The notes under the pieces are model-generated. The model saw only the letters and a list, made by a program, of their open reading frames with translations. It did no database searches and was not told the DNA's origin. Both the position numbers and the translations under genes were made by a program. From Flavobacterium bizetiae (GTDB taxonomy: Bacteria; Bacteroidota; Bacteroidia; Flavobacteriales; Flavobacteriaceae), in contig NZ_CADCSU010000023.1 in NCBI RefSeq assembly GCF_902804475.1, positions 39,546 to 103,545 of the forward strand: a DNA stretch of 64,000 nucleotides, read 5' to 3'. Below, in pieces: positions 1 through 8,791 of this stretch (its first letter is position 1; each line of letters opens with the position of its first letter).

Positions 1-119
1 GCTTTTGCATAGGAGACACAACCGCAGAAGCTTTAGATAAAATTACCAAAAACATCATCATTGCAGATCAGCCTACAGTTGAAGACGTAATCGAAGATGT
101 AATTAACGAATATAAGTAA
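1..119 (+). CDS. hemD: Uroporphyrinogen-III synthase, 3' end (partial)
   Basis: An open frame enters from the left edge (first full codon at base 3) and stops with TAA at 117-119. The visible 38 residues contain IGDTTAEAL, the motif near the C-terminus of HemD-type uroporphyrinogen-III synthases, which cyclise hydroxymethylbilane to uroporphyrinogen III. hemE, the next enzyme of the pathway, starts 50 bases downstream, which supports the assignment. Only the C-terminal end is visible, so the name rests on one motif plus context. Confidence 0.7.
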   Translation, partial: FCIGDTTAEALDKITKNIIIADQPTVEDVIEDVINEYK

Positions 120-120
120 A

Positions 121-160
121 AACCTTTGTGACTTTGTCCCTTTGTGGCTTTGCACCTAAA
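121..160 (+). repeat. Degenerate CTTTG-rich intergenic repeat
   Basis: Between hemD and hemE the sequence runs through four spaced copies of (c)tttg(t/c) in a simple pattern (CTTTGTGACTTTGTCCCTTT and on). It is repetitive and lies just outside the likely hemE start. It is open in the hemE frame, so it can falsely extend that gene upstream. I infer a dispersed low-complexity element; its copy number elsewhere cannot be seen here. Confidence 0.4.
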
Positions 161-169
161 ATAAAAAAC

Positions 170-1195
170 ATGTTAAAAAACGACCTATTTTTAAAAGCAT
201 TAAAAGGAGAAACTGTTCAACGTCCGCCAGTATGGATGATGCGTCAAGCCGGAAGATATTTACCGGAATTTATCGCTTTGCGTGATAAATATGATTTCTT
301 CACTCGTTGTCAAACTCCAGAATTGGCTGCTGAAATTACTGTTCAGCCTATTCGCAGAATTGCTCCGGATGCTGCAATTTTGTTCTCGGATATCCTGGTT
401 GTTCCGCAAGCAATGGGAATCGAAGTTTTAATGAAAGAAAATTTTGGTCCGTTTTTACCAAACCCAATTCGTTCATTGGCAGATGTTCATAGAGTTTACG
501 TTCCGGATATTCAGGAAAGTTTAGGTTATGTAATGGATGCCATTAAATTGACTAAAGAAATGCTGAACGACGAAGTACCATTAATTGGTTTCGCTGGTTC
601 GCCTTGGACAATTTTCTGTTATGCTGTTGAAGGAAAAGGTTCTAAAAGTTTTGATACTGCTAAAGGCTTCGCCTTTTCGAACCCTGCTGCAGCACATACA
701 TTATTACAAAAAATTACAGACACTACTATTTTATACTTAAAAGAAAAAGTAAAAGCGGGAGTTGATGCTGTTCAGATTTTTGATTCTTGGGGAGGAATGC
801 TTTCTCCGGTTGATTATCAGGAATTTTCATGGAAATACATCAACCAAATCGTTGAAGCTTTGGCTGATCATGCTCCGGTTATTGTTTTCGGAAAAGGATG
901 TTGGTTCGCTCTTGGCGAAATGGGTAAAAGTAGAGCTTCGGCATTAGGAGTTGACTGGACATGTTCGGCTAGAAATGCTCGTTATTTGTCTGGTGGAAAT
1001 ATTACTTTACAAGGAAATTTCGATCCGTCAAGATTGCTTTCTCCAATTCCAACCATCAAAAAAATGGTTCACGAAATGATCGACGAGTTCGGAAAAGATA
1101 AATATGTTGTAAATTTAGGTCACGGAATTTTACCAAATATCCCTGTAGATCACGCAAAAGCGTTTATTGACGCGGTTAAGGAATACGGGAACTAA
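170..1195 (+). CDS. hemE: Uroporphyrinogen decarboxylase HemE
   Basis: Cytoplasmic enzyme that removes the four acetate carboxyls of uroporphyrinogen III to give coproporphyrinogen III. The 341-residue product has the first family signature [15 protein letters not shown] at about residues 20-34, the second GFAGSPWT at about 140, and the C-terminal NLGHGILP motif. The length is normal for the family. I placed the start at ATG 170 ([10 protein letters not shown]), where family homology begins; the frame is open back to 128, but that extension is encoded by the CTTTG repeat and has no family character. It follows hemD closely and leads a run of four small genes before hemF, so haem synthesis is grouped here. 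No terminator is obvious; a palindromic repeat follows. Confidence 0.97.
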   Translation: MLKNDLFLKALKGETVQRPPVWMMRQAGRYLPEFIALRDKYDFFTRCQTPELAAEITVQPIRRIAPDAAILFSDILVVPQAMGIEVLMKENFGPFLPNPIRSLADVHRVYVPDIQESLGYVMDAIKLTKEMLNDEVPLIGFAGSPWTIFCYAVEGKGSKSFDTAKGFAFSNPAAAHTLLQKITDTTILYLKEKVKAGVDAVQIFDSWGGMLSPVDYQEFSWKYINQIVEALADHAPVIVFGKGCWFALGEMGKSRASALGVDWTCSARNARYLSGGNITLQGNFDPSRLLSPIPTIKKMVHEMIDEFGKDKYVVNLGHGILPNIPVDHAKAFIDAVKEYGN

Positions 1196-1200
1196 CTAGT

Positions 1201-1272
1201 TTTTTAGTAATCAGTCGCAGTTTTCAGTCTCATTTTAAAACTGAAAACTGCAACTGAGACTGAAAACTAAAA
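1201..1272. repeat. Intergenic inverted repeat of the ACTGAGACTGAAAACT family
   Basis: The arms GCAGTTTTCAGT and ACTGAAAACTGC pair around a short loop (about 1217-1250) and are followed by ACTGAGACTGAAAACT. The same ACTGA-GACTGA-AAACT words recur in the hexamer array near 21230-21310, so the two belong to one repeat family. It could fold in RNA and serve as a weak 3' end for hemE, but it lacks a clean T-run. Confidence 0.6.
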
Positions 1273-1286
1273 AAACCATATCCTAA

Positions 1287-1982
1287 ATGTTTGCAAACAT
1301 AAGCTTCACCAGAAATTCTCCATTTTCTTTTATAGAATATGCTTTTCAGGCATATTATGCGACGGTATTTTTGATGGTTTGGTTACATCCCGAAGAACAT
1401 AACGTAAGTTTTATAAATGATTTAGCTATTTTAATGGCTTTTGAGTTTATCATGGTACATTCAGGAGTTTTTATGGCAGTTATGCCTAAAAAGCTATCGC
1501 TTTTCGTGTTTTTCCCCATGTACGGACTATTTGCATTAGCATTTCATCATTCTGTAATCAATACAAATATTTTATACATTTATTTGTTAACGGTACTTAA
1601 CCGAATGCGGTTTGCTTTTTCGGATGTAAGTCCTGAAGTTCGCGCTTTACAAATAGGAAAATCTGTTGCTAAAGCAATGTTTTATTTCTTTTTAATTTTT
1701 GCGGTATCTTTTGGAAATGGAATAATTCCGAAATTTGGATTAACAGATGAATTTTTAGAAAAATCTCACTATTTTGACACTGTAAAATCAAGCGGATTAT
1801 TTATAGAAAAGCCATACGTACCAATATCTATGGGATTTATCTATTACTCAGTTCCGGTTTTGTATTTTATTTACCGAACGATTAAAAGCTTTGGCAGAAA
1901 TAATAACAATTCTTTTCAGGAAGAGAGATTAATCTTTAGTAAAACAACATACAGTCAGAAGTTTAAATCGGATAAAAGATAA
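1287..1982 (+). CDS. Hypothetical multi-pass membrane protein
   Basis: I do not recognise the family with certainty. The 231-residue product is strongly hydrophobic over most of its length, with about five membrane segments (roughly residues 20-38, 43-65, 70-100, 128-148 and 178-198), and ends in a polar, basic tail. It has no signal peptide of the lipoprotein or Sec-cleaved type. It sits between hemE and hemF, six bases before the next gene, which suggests co-transcription with the haem genes. No catalytic motif is visible, so I assign no function. Confidence 0.75.
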   Translation: MFANISFTRNSPFSFIEYAFQAYYATVFLMVWLHPEEHNVSFINDLAILMAFEFIMVHSGVFMAVMPKKLSLFVFFPMYGLFALAFHHSVINTNILYIYLLTVLNRMRFAFSDVSPEVRALQIGKSVAKAMFYFFLIFAVSFGNGIIPKFGLTDEFLEKSHYFDTVKSSGLFIEKPYVPISMGFIYYSVPVLYFIYRTIKSFGRNNNNSFQEERLIFSKTTYSQKFKSDKR

Positions 1983-1988
1983 GAAATC

Positions 1989-2366
1989 ATGCTCAACAAA
2001 GGTTTAAGAGACGAGGAAAGTATTAGAATAGAAAACACGCTACGAACTTTGCATGCGTTAATTTTTGTTCCAAAGTTTTGGAATGCCGAGGATACTAACC
2101 TTATCGATGAGCAACTTAAAAATTTTGGTTTAAGCTTAGAAAGAACTATTGAAATCCCTGAAGAAGAGTTGATTCTTTTATTGCAAAGATGTCACCTCGA
2201 CTGGAATCAACAGGAGGAATTTGCAGATATTTTAATAGGCTTATCTCATGAAAAACAATTTGATTTTCTAGCAAAAGCACTTGCCATTTACCAATACATT
2301 CAGCAGGAAAGCAAGGTTTTTTCTTTTGGAATAAATACTAAAATTGCTTCACTCAAAAACAAATAA
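1989..2366 (+). CDS. Hypothetical protein, 125 aa
   Basis: A soluble, mostly helical, acidic protein without signal peptide or membrane segment. The visible character is two leucine-rich amphipathic stretches (about residues 15-60 and 75-110). It starts six bases after the membrane protein gene and ends two bases before the acetyltransferase gene, so the three are almost certainly co-transcribed. I do not recognise the family; in flavobacteria such small proteins often travel with neighbouring genes without known function. Confidence 0.7.
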   Translation: MLNKGLRDEESIRIENTLRTLHALIFVPKFWNAEDTNLIDEQLKNFGLSLERTIEIPEEELILLLQRCHLDWNQQEEFADILIGLSHEKQFDFLAKALAIYQYIQQESKVFSFGINTKIASLKNK

Positions 2367-2368
2367 AG

Positions 2369-2920
2369 ATGAGTTTTACAGATTTCAAAATAGAAACAAT
2401 TAACGATATTCTTCCGGAAGAGTTTTATAACCTTATCGAAAAGAATAGAGCTTACATAGGAAATACTTTTCCGTTTACGCTTACTAATTGTTTAGATTTA
2501 GAAAAAACAAAACAATTTATCACCTTCTGTCGAGACAAGGAAATTAATAAAGAAAACTATTATTTTTATGCCAGAGATATAAAAACCAATGCCTTAATTG
2601 GTTATTTGTGTATAAAAAGCATTGATAACGATAAAGCAAAATGTGAATTAGGTTATTTTGTTGACAAAGATTATCAGGGAAAAGGAATCACCTCGAAAGT
2701 AGTTTCAGAAACATTAGATTTTTGTTTTAATACTTTAAAAATGAATAAGGTTTTTATTTGTACTTCAAAAATCAATACTGCAAGTCAACAAATTGCTTTG
2801 AAACACCATTTTAAACAAGAAGGAATATTACGCGAAGAATTCAAAAACGGTGACGGAATATTAGAAGATGTCGTTTACTTTGGATTGCTTAAATCAGAAT
2901 ATAATAACGATGAAAGTTAA
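2369..2920 (+). CDS. GNAT family N-acetyltransferase (RimJ/RimL-like)
   Basis: A 183-residue protein with the GNAT fold pattern: ARDIKTNALIGYLCIKSI (strands 2-3), then CELGYFVDKDYQGKGITSKV, where the Q-G-K-G-I loop is the acetyl-CoA pyrophosphate-binding motif A, and a C-terminal ALKHHFKQEG motif B-like helix and turn. This is the layout of RimJ/RimL-type N-terminal or small-molecule acetyltransferases; the substrate cannot be told. Its stop codon lies inside a 25-base sequence repeated at the hemF start (see the repeat at 2902-3385), which implies that this gene once overlapped hemF. Confidence 0.88.
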   Translation: MSFTDFKIETINDILPEEFYNLIEKNRAYIGNTFPFTLTNCLDLEKTKQFITFCRDKEINKENYYFYARDIKTNALIGYLCIKSIDNDKAKCELGYFVDKDYQGKGITSKVVSETLDFCFNTLKMNKVFICTSKINTASQQIALKHHFKQEGILREEFKNGDGILEDVVYFGLLKSEYNNDES

Positions 2921-3385
2921 ATTTTAGAAAGTTAAAGATGGCATCTTTTGAGAAAATTTTAACCGCAATCTTAGATTTTGATTTAAAAAAATTGAATCCA
3001 TTATATCAAGGTTTTTTTTCGATGTGCTGTTTTGCAATATTTGTTAGCACTTGTTCCTATTTTTCCAATGAAGCTAAAATTAGTAAAGAGGCTTATAGTT
3101 ATATGTTTAATGAAAAATATTCAGGATTAATTGTAAAAAAATATTTAGATAAAAATAACAGAATGTCTCGGACATTTAAACTAAAAGATTCCAGTAAAAT
3201 ATATGGTTATTCTGCTCTTTGGAAAAAGGCAGAAATAGGAGATTCATTAGTAAAAAAAGGAAATTCAAGATTTGTAAAGATTTTAAAAAAAGATACTGTG
3301 ATAATATTTGATATGAATGTTGAATTCAAATACCATGATACTTTCCCAGAAAATAAAGAATAATAACGATGAAAGATAAATTTTA
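2902..3385 (+). repeat. 25-bp direct repeat flanking the 141-aa gene (2902-2926 and 3361-3385)
   Basis: The first copy spans 2902-2926 and the second 3361-3385; they match at 24 of 25 bases, both containing TAATAACGATGAAAG then TAAATTTTA. The second copy holds the real hemF start (MKDKFY). The first copy still reads ATG AAA GTT AAA TTT TAG, a dead copy of the hemF start, and also contains the acetyltransferase stop codon. Everything between the copies is the 141-aa gene. Confidence 0.9.
2938..3363 (+). CDS. Hypothetical membrane-anchored protein, 141 aa
   Basis: A Lys-rich protein with one membrane segment near the N-terminus (about residues 23-42, PLYQGFFSMCCFAIFVST) and a polar remainder of about 95 residues. 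I do not recognise it. It has lower GC and a more Lys/Asn/Ile-rich composition than hemF beside it. It is bracketed by a 25-bp direct repeat carrying the hemF start, which suggests that it was inserted between the acetyltransferase gene and hemF. The stop codon abuts the second repeat copy, six bases before hemF. Confidence 0.7.
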   Translation: MASFEKILTAILDFDLKKLNPLYQGFFSMCCFAIFVSTCSYFSNEAKISKEAYSYMFNEKYSGLIVKKYLDKNNRMSRTFKLKDSSKIYGYSALWKKAEIGDSLVKKGNSRFVKILKKDTVIIFDMNVEFKYHDTFPENKE

Positions 3386-4271
3386 CGCATACATACAAAA
3401 GCTACAAGATCAAATTTGTGCCGGACTAGAAGCCGTTGACGGAACTACAAAATTCCGCGAAGACCTTTGGAAACGTCCTGAAGGCGGCGGCGGAAGAACC
3501 CGTGTTATTGAAAACGGAAATGTTTTCGAAAAAGGCGGTGTAAACATTTCAGCCGTTCACGGAAAATTACCCGAAGCCATGCAAAAGATGTTTGGTGTTG
3601 GCGAAGCTGACTTTTTTGCCTGCGGATTAAGTTTGGTTTTACATCCAAAAAATCCAATGACTCCAACAGTTCATGCCAATTGGCGTTATTTTGAAATGTA
3701 TGATGAATCCGGAAAAGTAATCGAACAATGGTTTGGTGGCGGACAGGATTTAACCCCTTATTATTTGTTTGAGGAAGATGCAAAACACTTTCATCAAACT
3801 TGTAAAACGGCTTGCGATAAACACAATCCGGAATTTTATCCAAAATATAAAAAACAATGCGACGCTTATTTCTGGAATGCCCATAGAAACGAAGCACGCG
3901 GAATTGGTGGTTTATTCTTTGATTATTGCAAAGCAAATGAACAAATGTCGATGGACGATTGGTACAATTTCGTAACCGAAGTTGGTAATAGTTTCCTTGA
4001 AGCTTATGTACCGATTGTAGAAACAAGAAAAAACCTGGAATATACTCCGGAAAACAGAACATGGCAGGAAATCCGCCGTGGCCGTTATGTTGAGTTTAAT
4101 CTGGTTCACGACAAAGGAACGTTATTCGGTTTAAAAACCAACGGAAGAATCGAAAGCATTTTAATGAGTTTACCGCCGCATGTGCAGTGGGTTTATGATC
4201 ATCATGCCGAAGCCGGAAGTGAGGAAGAAAAATTGGTAAATGTGTTAGAAAATCCGATTGATTGGGTTTAA
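3369..4271 (+). CDS. hemF: Oxygen-dependent coproporphyrinogen III oxidase HemF
   Basis: Decarboxylates and oxidises the two propionates of rings A and B of coproporphyrinogen III to vinyl groups using O2. The 300-residue product is full length. It shows KRPEGGGGRTRV (about residues 35-46), the GGVNISAVHG motif, the family signature FGGGQDLTPYY at about 122-132 with the following H-F-H, and GIGGLFFDY at about 180. An aerobic haem branch in this organism is therefore supported. The start at 3369 is the second copy of a duplicated start region; the upstream copy at 2910 is closed by a stop after five codons. Confidence 0.98.
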   Translation: MKDKFYAYIQKLQDQICAGLEAVDGTTKFREDLWKRPEGGGGRTRVIENGNVFEKGGVNISAVHGKLPEAMQKMFGVGEADFFACGLSLVLHPKNPMTPTVHANWRYFEMYDESGKVIEQWFGGGQDLTPYYLFEEDAKHFHQTCKTACDKHNPEFYPKYKKQCDAYFWNAHRNEARGIGGLFFDYCKANEQMSMDDWYNFVTEVGNSFLEAYVPIVETRKNLEYTPENRTWQEIRRGRYVEFNLVHDKGTLFGLKTNGRIESILMSLPPHVQWVYDHHAEAGSEEEKLVNVLENPIDWV

Positions 4272-4279
4272 TATATTTT

Positions 4280-4353
4280 GTTAACGCATAGAAACATAGA
4301 TTTTAATTGTAATTTAGAGACAGATTTTAAAATCCTATGTTTCTATATGTTAA
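4280..4353. repeat. Long imperfect inverted repeat after hemF
   Basis: The left arm at 4280-4304 (TTAACGCATAGAAACATAGA then TTTT) and the right arm at 4328-4353 (AAAATCC then TATGTTTCTATATGTTAA) are reverse complements with few mismatches around a 23-base loop. The CATAGAAACATAG core occurs in both arms. It fills the hemF to DUF4421 gap and could form a strong RNA hairpin. It has no terminal T-run, so I call it a palindromic repeat rather than a terminator. Confidence 0.75.
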
Positions 4354-4363
4354 ATAATCATAG

Positions 4364-5302
4364 ATGAACTCCAAACTGATTTACATAGCGTTTTTTGCCA
4401 GCATTTTTGGGTGTTTTGCCCAAAACGATTCACTGCAAAATCCCTATTTTAAATCGTATAATGATAAAATTACTGGAAGCATTTATTATTTAGATACTTC
4501 AAACAGTTTTCAGATTGCTTCAGGCACTCAGGATTCGGAAACATTTGTTAACCTTATACCGAATAGAAGGGAACAGATTGGTTTTAATCTGAATTATAAA
4601 ATCATTGATATCTCTGTTGGTTTTGCACCAAAATTTCTAAGTCAGAACAAAGGCGATTCTCACTCCAAGCATTTTAATTTCAATACCCGTTTTTACTATA
4701 AAAAATGGATGCAGTCGTTTACTTTTATCAATCAAAAAGGATTTTATATCAGCGATGATAATATAACGGCACAATTGCCCGATATGCGTACCACAAAAAT
4801 TGGCGGAACGACGGCTTATGTTTTCAATGATAAATTTTCTTTTAAAACTTTGGTAAGTCAAAACGAATGGCAGACCAAAAGTTCCGGAAGTTTTATTCCT
4901 ACTTTCTCGTTTTATTACACCAATATCGACTTAAATACTCCCGATGCATCTCCCGGAGATATTTACGTTTTTACTTTAGCCCCATCCTATTTCTATAATT
5001 TTGTAATTAGTAACAGGGTTTTAATTGGTGCCGGAGTTGCTTTAGGCGTTGGACTTAACGATATTAACGGAGATTCATCAGCCTTATATCAAGCCGATTT
5101 CAATTTAAAACTGGCATACAATAATGATCGTTTCTTTGCTTTTGCAAGTATTAATTCTACAAGTTTTGCTCAGGACGATAAGGTCAATCCGCGGCTGAAT
5201 GATAATATCGCTACTTTAAAACTTTCTGCAGGTTACCGATTTGATCCTCCCAAAAAAGTAAAAGAGGTTTATGACAAGGTAAATCAGAAAATAGGTCTGT
5301 GA
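4364..5302 (+). CDS. DUF4421 family outer-membrane-like protein
   Basis: A 312-residue exported protein: the first 19 residues form a signal peptide ending in CFAQ|NDSLQN. The rest is alternating hydrophobic and polar strands with Tyr/Phe/Asn-rich turns, as in an outer-membrane beta-barrel. The opening QNDSLQNPYFKSYNDKITG and the internal RREQIGFNLNYKIIDIS pattern match the DUF4421 family of Bacteroidota. Function is unknown. It follows hemF on the same strand after the palindrome, so it may be expressed alone or by read-through. Confidence 0.8.
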   Translation: MNSKLIYIAFFASIFGCFAQNDSLQNPYFKSYNDKITGSIYYLDTSNSFQIASGTQDSETFVNLIPNRREQIGFNLNYKIIDISVGFAPKFLSQNKGDSHSKHFNFNTRFYYKKWMQSFTFINQKGFYISDDNITAQLPDMRTTKIGGTTAYVFNDKFSFKTLVSQNEWQTKSSGSFIPTFSFYYTNIDLNTPDASPGDIYVFTLAPSYFYNFVISNRVLIGAGVALGVGLNDINGDSSALYQADFNLKLAYNNDRFFAFASINSTSFAQDDKVNPRLNDNIATLKLSAGYRFDPPKKVKEVYDKVNQKIGL

Positions 5303-5350
5303 TATTCATTATCTTTAAATCTTCATTCTAAAAATCTAAAATATAACGAT

Positions 5351-6253
5351 ATGAAAAATAGAGAAAGATACATAGCACAGTTAAATCGTATGCATTCCGG
5401 AAAAGGATTTATCGCCGCACTGGATCAAAGTGGCGGAAGCACTCCAAAAGCTTTAGCTCAATATGGCGTTCAGGAAAGCAGTTTCTCTAACGACGAAGAA
5501 ATGTATACACTTGTACATGAAATGAGAACCCGCATTATCAAAAGTCCTGCTTTTGATCGCGAATATATACTGGGTGCTATTTTATTTGAAAACACGATGG
5601 ATCGCAAAATCGACGATCAATGGACAGCAGATTATTTGTGGGAAAAAAAAAGCATCGTGCCTTTTTTAAAAGTCGACAAAGGACTTGCTGATCTTGCAAA
5701 TGGCGTGCAACTGATGAAGCCTATTTCTAATTTAGATGAATTGCTGACACGTGCCGTAGAACGAAATGTTTTTGGAACCAAAATGCGTTCTGTGATTAAA
5801 GAAGCAAATGCAACGGGAATTCGTGAAGTAGTCGAACAGCAATTTGCAGTAGGTTTACAAATCTTCGACAAAGGACTTATTCCTATTATCGAGCCTGAAG
5901 TTGATATTTATAGTGCTGATAAAGCAAAGTCAGAAGAGATTTTAAAAGAAGAAATTAAAAAACAACTTGATTTATTGGGTAAAGAGGTAAAAGTAATGTT
6001 GAAATTATCGATTCCAACTGTGAATGATTTTTATAAAGAATTAATGTCAGATCCACATGTGGTTCGTGTTGTAGCATTGTCTGGTGGATATGGACAGGAT
6101 GAAGCCAATGAAAAACTGTCTCAAAACCACGGATTAATTGCCAGTTTTTCAAGAGCATTGTCTGAAGGACTTACAGCTGGCCAGTCTGATGACGACTTCA
6201 ACACTAAACTCGGCAAAACAATTAAGGAAATTTATGCTGCTTCGATCACATAA
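5351..6253 (+). CDS. Class I fructose-bisphosphate aldolase
   Basis: Cleaves fructose 1,6-bisphosphate to dihydroxyacetone phosphate and glyceraldehyde 3-phosphate through a Schiff-base lysine. The 300-residue product opens with the class I motif [17 protein letters not shown] (residues 19-35), contains [10 protein letters not shown] near residue 110, [10 protein letters not shown] near 179 and the active-site strand VMLKLSIPT near 215. It is the short bacterial class I type. It reads on the + strand into a strong bidirectional terminator. An AATCTAAAA-type motif lies just before the start, as also seen before hemB. Confidence 0.95.
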   Translation: MKNRERYIAQLNRMHSGKGFIAALDQSGGSTPKALAQYGVQESSFSNDEEMYTLVHEMRTRIIKSPAFDREYILGAILFENTMDRKIDDQWTADYLWEKKSIVPFLKVDKGLADLANGVQLMKPISNLDELLTRAVERNVFGTKMRSVIKEANATGIREVVEQQFAVGLQIFDKGLIPIIEPEVDIYSADKAKSEEILKEEIKKQLDLLGKEVKVMLKLSIPTVNDFYKELMSDPHVVRVVALSGGYGQDEANEKLSQNHGLIASFSRALSEGLTAGQSDDDFNTKLGKTIKEIYAASIT

Positions 6254-6273
6254 TCGATTCATCTTTACATAAA

Positions 6274-6307
6274 AAAATCCCCGAAAGTATTTATTTTCGG
6301 GGATTTT
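6274..6307. terminator. Bidirectional rho-independent terminator
   Basis: The stem AAAATCCCCGAAA / TTTTCGGGGATTTT has a 7-base loop, with A-runs on the left and T-runs on the right. It lies between the converging aldolase gene (+) and the 609-aa exported protein gene (-), and can serve both. Confidence 0.92.
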
Positions 6308-6326
6308 GCATTTTATAGATTTAAAA

Positions 6327-8156
6327 CTACTTAGAAGATAATTCCTGCGCGAAATCTAAAGTTTGCAGAATGATATTTTTATCTGATTTCACAGCATTCA
6401 ACTTAAACGCGAAAACCAATTTATTATTGATTAGCTTTTTAGGAGATTCAATTGTTACATCTGAGAATTGTTCCGAAAACTTACTGAATTTCCCGAAATC
6501 CGAAGATTTAATTTCACCTGATTTTCCGAATGCATTTATTAGTTCCGCCATATTCAGTTTTCCGAACATATAATTTTTCTTCAAATCCTTTTTGGCTTCA
6601 CCGGAAAATGTACCGTTTCCGGCATTAAAATAATCCGGTGTATTGGCGATTACAATCACATCTTTGTCTTTTTTTATGAAGATGTCTCCGTAATCTTGTG
6701 TACCCGCAATAATGTATGAATTCCCATTTGGAACTAACACTTTTTTACGAACGCCTAATTGCATCAATTTATCAGCAAAAGTAGGATGTGTCGAAGTAAA
6801 GATCACAGAAAATAACGGAACCGATTTTTTAGTTTTTTTATCGGTTATTTTCTCTTCATAATTTTCATCGTATTCGTATGATTTGGTTACAACCTCAATT
6901 TCCTTGAAACCGTATAAAAATGCGCTTAAATCACCATCAAAAAGTGTTGCCGTGGCTTCTTCATCAACAATTGTCGAAATTAAATCGGTAATAATAGCAA
7001 TATCTTCTTTTATCAATTTTGGACTTTGAAATATATCTGCTGTCAAAGACGGGAAATTTTCCAACGCCGCTCTTGTATTTAAATGATAAGACATATAACC
7101 CAATGGTTTTTGAGCCGGGAAATAATTAAACACATTCTTGTTGATCTTTTTATTGGTGATTTTGCTAACCACCTCAGCAAGTTCCGGCGAATATTCGACA
7201 ACCTCCTCTACTCGCGCATTATTGTTGTCAAAATAAAAGTCAAGGTTAATGCCTTTTATAAAATTACCAAAGTTTTTCTGCATTGGCAAAAACTTATCAT
7301 AACCTCCAAAAATCGACATTGGATAATTGTATACAGAATATAAACTTGTCATTGCAGCGCTGTAATTTATCCAGGACGAAATATCAGCATTTGCATTTAT
7401 CTTTTCTGAAGTTGGTGCAGTAAATCCGTTTTCGAATAACGATTTTATAATCTGATTCAATTTTTCTGTTTGTTCCAAATCAAAAGTGGCTTGCTGAATC
7501 GTGTACGGTGCGCTTGCAGTATAGTCTTGTTCCCCATTGTACGGAACGGGAGCTTCTTCAATTGCAATTGGAGCATCATTTGCAGGAGTATCAATCGTAA
7601 TTGTATTTTCGTCAGATTTATTTTCGTCATAAACCTCATCAACAGCAATAGAATCCTGCCAAACGGTTTCACTTTCGGTGGTATAAAAACGCGAAGGAAG
7701 CCTTTGGGTTAGTTCCAAAATAACCAGGTAATTGTCGTTCCAGGCGAAGATTTTCTTTTTGGCTTTTGCATTAAAAACAGCATATTTACCCAGATCCTGA
7801 ATCTGCACATTCCCTTCTAAATCGTTTCCAAATTCTTTTATGATAAACTGTTTAACGGCTTCTTTACTTTTTACAGGAATTGTAACCTGATAATACGGAA
7901 TACTGTCTGAGAATTTTCCGTGAATGGTAATTTTTTGATCTAACTGAATAAGCGAAGTATATTTAGTAAAATCTAAATCTGGTTTTTTAGCGCTGTATTT
8001 GGTTATAATTGGATGATTCAAAATCTCTGCAACGCTCACTTTTTTAGAAAGCTGATTTCCGTTAAACTGAACAAAATAATCGTATTCGTTTTTATTGATC
8101 TGACCAAAAGTCAAATACGTGGCAAGTAATAAAAGTAAAGTATAAAATTGCTTCAT
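6327..8156 (-). CDS. Exported protein of unknown function, 609 aa
   Basis: A signal peptide is clear (MKQFYTLLLLLATYLTFGQ). I chose ATG at 8156; the frame can also start at a TTG two codons earlier. The body is a long mixed alpha/beta protein with an acidic low-complexity segment at about residues 165-215 (DEVYDENKSDENTI onward), and no lipobox, barrel or catalytic motif that I can name. It lies two bases after the stop of an upstream lipoprotein gene, so the two form an operon and probably act together at the cell envelope. Confidence 0.8.
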   Translation of the reverse strand: MKQFYTLLLLLATYLTFGQINKNEYDYFVQFNGNQLSKKVSVAEILNHPIITKYSAKKPDLDFTKYTSLIQLDQKITIHGKFSDSIPYYQVTIPVKSKEAVKQFIIKEFGNDLEGNVQIQDLGKYAVFNAKAKKKIFAWNDNYLVILELTQRLPSRFYTTESETVWQDSIAVDEVYDENKSDENTITIDTPANDAPIAIEEAPVPYNGEQDYTASAPYTIQQATFDLEQTEKLNQIIKSLFENGFTAPTSEKINANADISSWINYSAAMTSLYSVYNYPMSIFGGYDKFLPMQKNFGNFIKGINLDFYFDNNNARVEEVVEYSPELAEVVSKITNKKINKNVFNYFPAQKPLGYMSYHLNTRAALENFPSLTADIFQSPKLIKEDIAIITDLISTIVDEEATATLFDGDLSAFLYGFKEIEVVTKSYEYDENYEEKITDKKTKKSVPLFSVIFTSTHPTFADKLMQLGVRKKVLVPNGNSYIIAGTQDYGDIFIKKDKDVIVIANTPDYFNAGNGTFSGEAKKDLKKNYMFGKLNMAELINAFGKSGEIKSSDFGKFSKFSEQFSDVTIESPKKLINNKLVFAFKLNAVKSDKNIILQTLDFAQELSSK

Positions 8157-8158
8157 AA

Positions 8159-8791
8159 TCAAGGCGTTAATTGGATTGTATTATTCATTAAAGTCGATTT
8201 TTTTAAAACGCTGTACATACTTTGTTTTAAAAAAACCGTTTTCTTATTTTTTGAAATCTTGCTGTTGGCATTCTCTACAGACTGAACATCTTTATCGAAA
8301 GTATAAATGGCAATAATATTCGCCTCTTCAAGATCTTTCTTTTTCTTAGGATCTTTAACCACTTTTTCGGGAACGGGATAAGAGGCAATTCTTTCGAAAT
8401 TTTTTACGCTTCCGCTAAAGTGAATCTGATCGCGCTGATTGTTGATCGTATTCACCACGGCGTTGAGCGCTTTTAGATTGGCATAATTCAGTTTGATGAT
8501 AAAAACATAGCTATCAAAATCAGCTTTTGTGGTTACATTCGAAATTCCGTCAATTTTTAATGCCTTAGTTTTAAAGTCTTCCAGCTTCTGGGAGATTTCC
8601 TGTTCGTTTGGGATTTTTACGCCATCGACTTCTTCGAGAAAAATTGCGGATTTTGTTTTAAACCATGATTTCGAAAAGTCGACCATCAAAGTATATTCAC
8701 CACTTTGATCGTCGTGATGTTTGATTCTTTCTGTTATTTCAAAACAACTTGTTAAGAGCAAACAGCAGCAGAAAGCGAGAAATTTCTTCAT
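8159..8791 (-). CDS. Lipoprotein of unknown function, 210 aa
   Basis: The N-terminus MKKFLAFCCCLLLTSCFEI is a lipoprotein signal with the lipobox LTSC (Cys16). The rest is a soluble, Lys-rich domain containing two betas (YTLMVDFSKSWF and VFIIKLNYANLKAL) without a motif that I recognise. It is the first gene of a two-gene - strand unit with the 609-aa exported protein. The start at 8791 follows directly from the signal peptide. Confidence 0.8.
   Translation of the reverse strand: MKKFLAFCCCLLLTSCFEITERIKHHDDQSGEYTLMVDFSKSWFKTKSAIFLEEVDGVKIPNEQEISQKLEDFKTKALKIDGISNVTTKADFDSYVFIIKLNYANLKALNAVVNTINNQRDQIHFSGSVKNFERIASYPVPEKVVKDPKKKKDLEEANIIAIYTFDKDVQSVENANSKISKNKKTVFLKQSMYSVLKKSTLMNNTIQLTP

Noticed and set aside
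128..169. Longer hemE starting at 128
   Set aside because: The extra 14 residues are encoded by the CTTTG repeat and family homology begins at residue 1 of the shorter form.
3505..4062. 185-aa ORF antisense to hemF
   Set aside because: It lies fully within hemF, has no family motif and an unusual His/Arg/Phe content that follows from the hemF codons.
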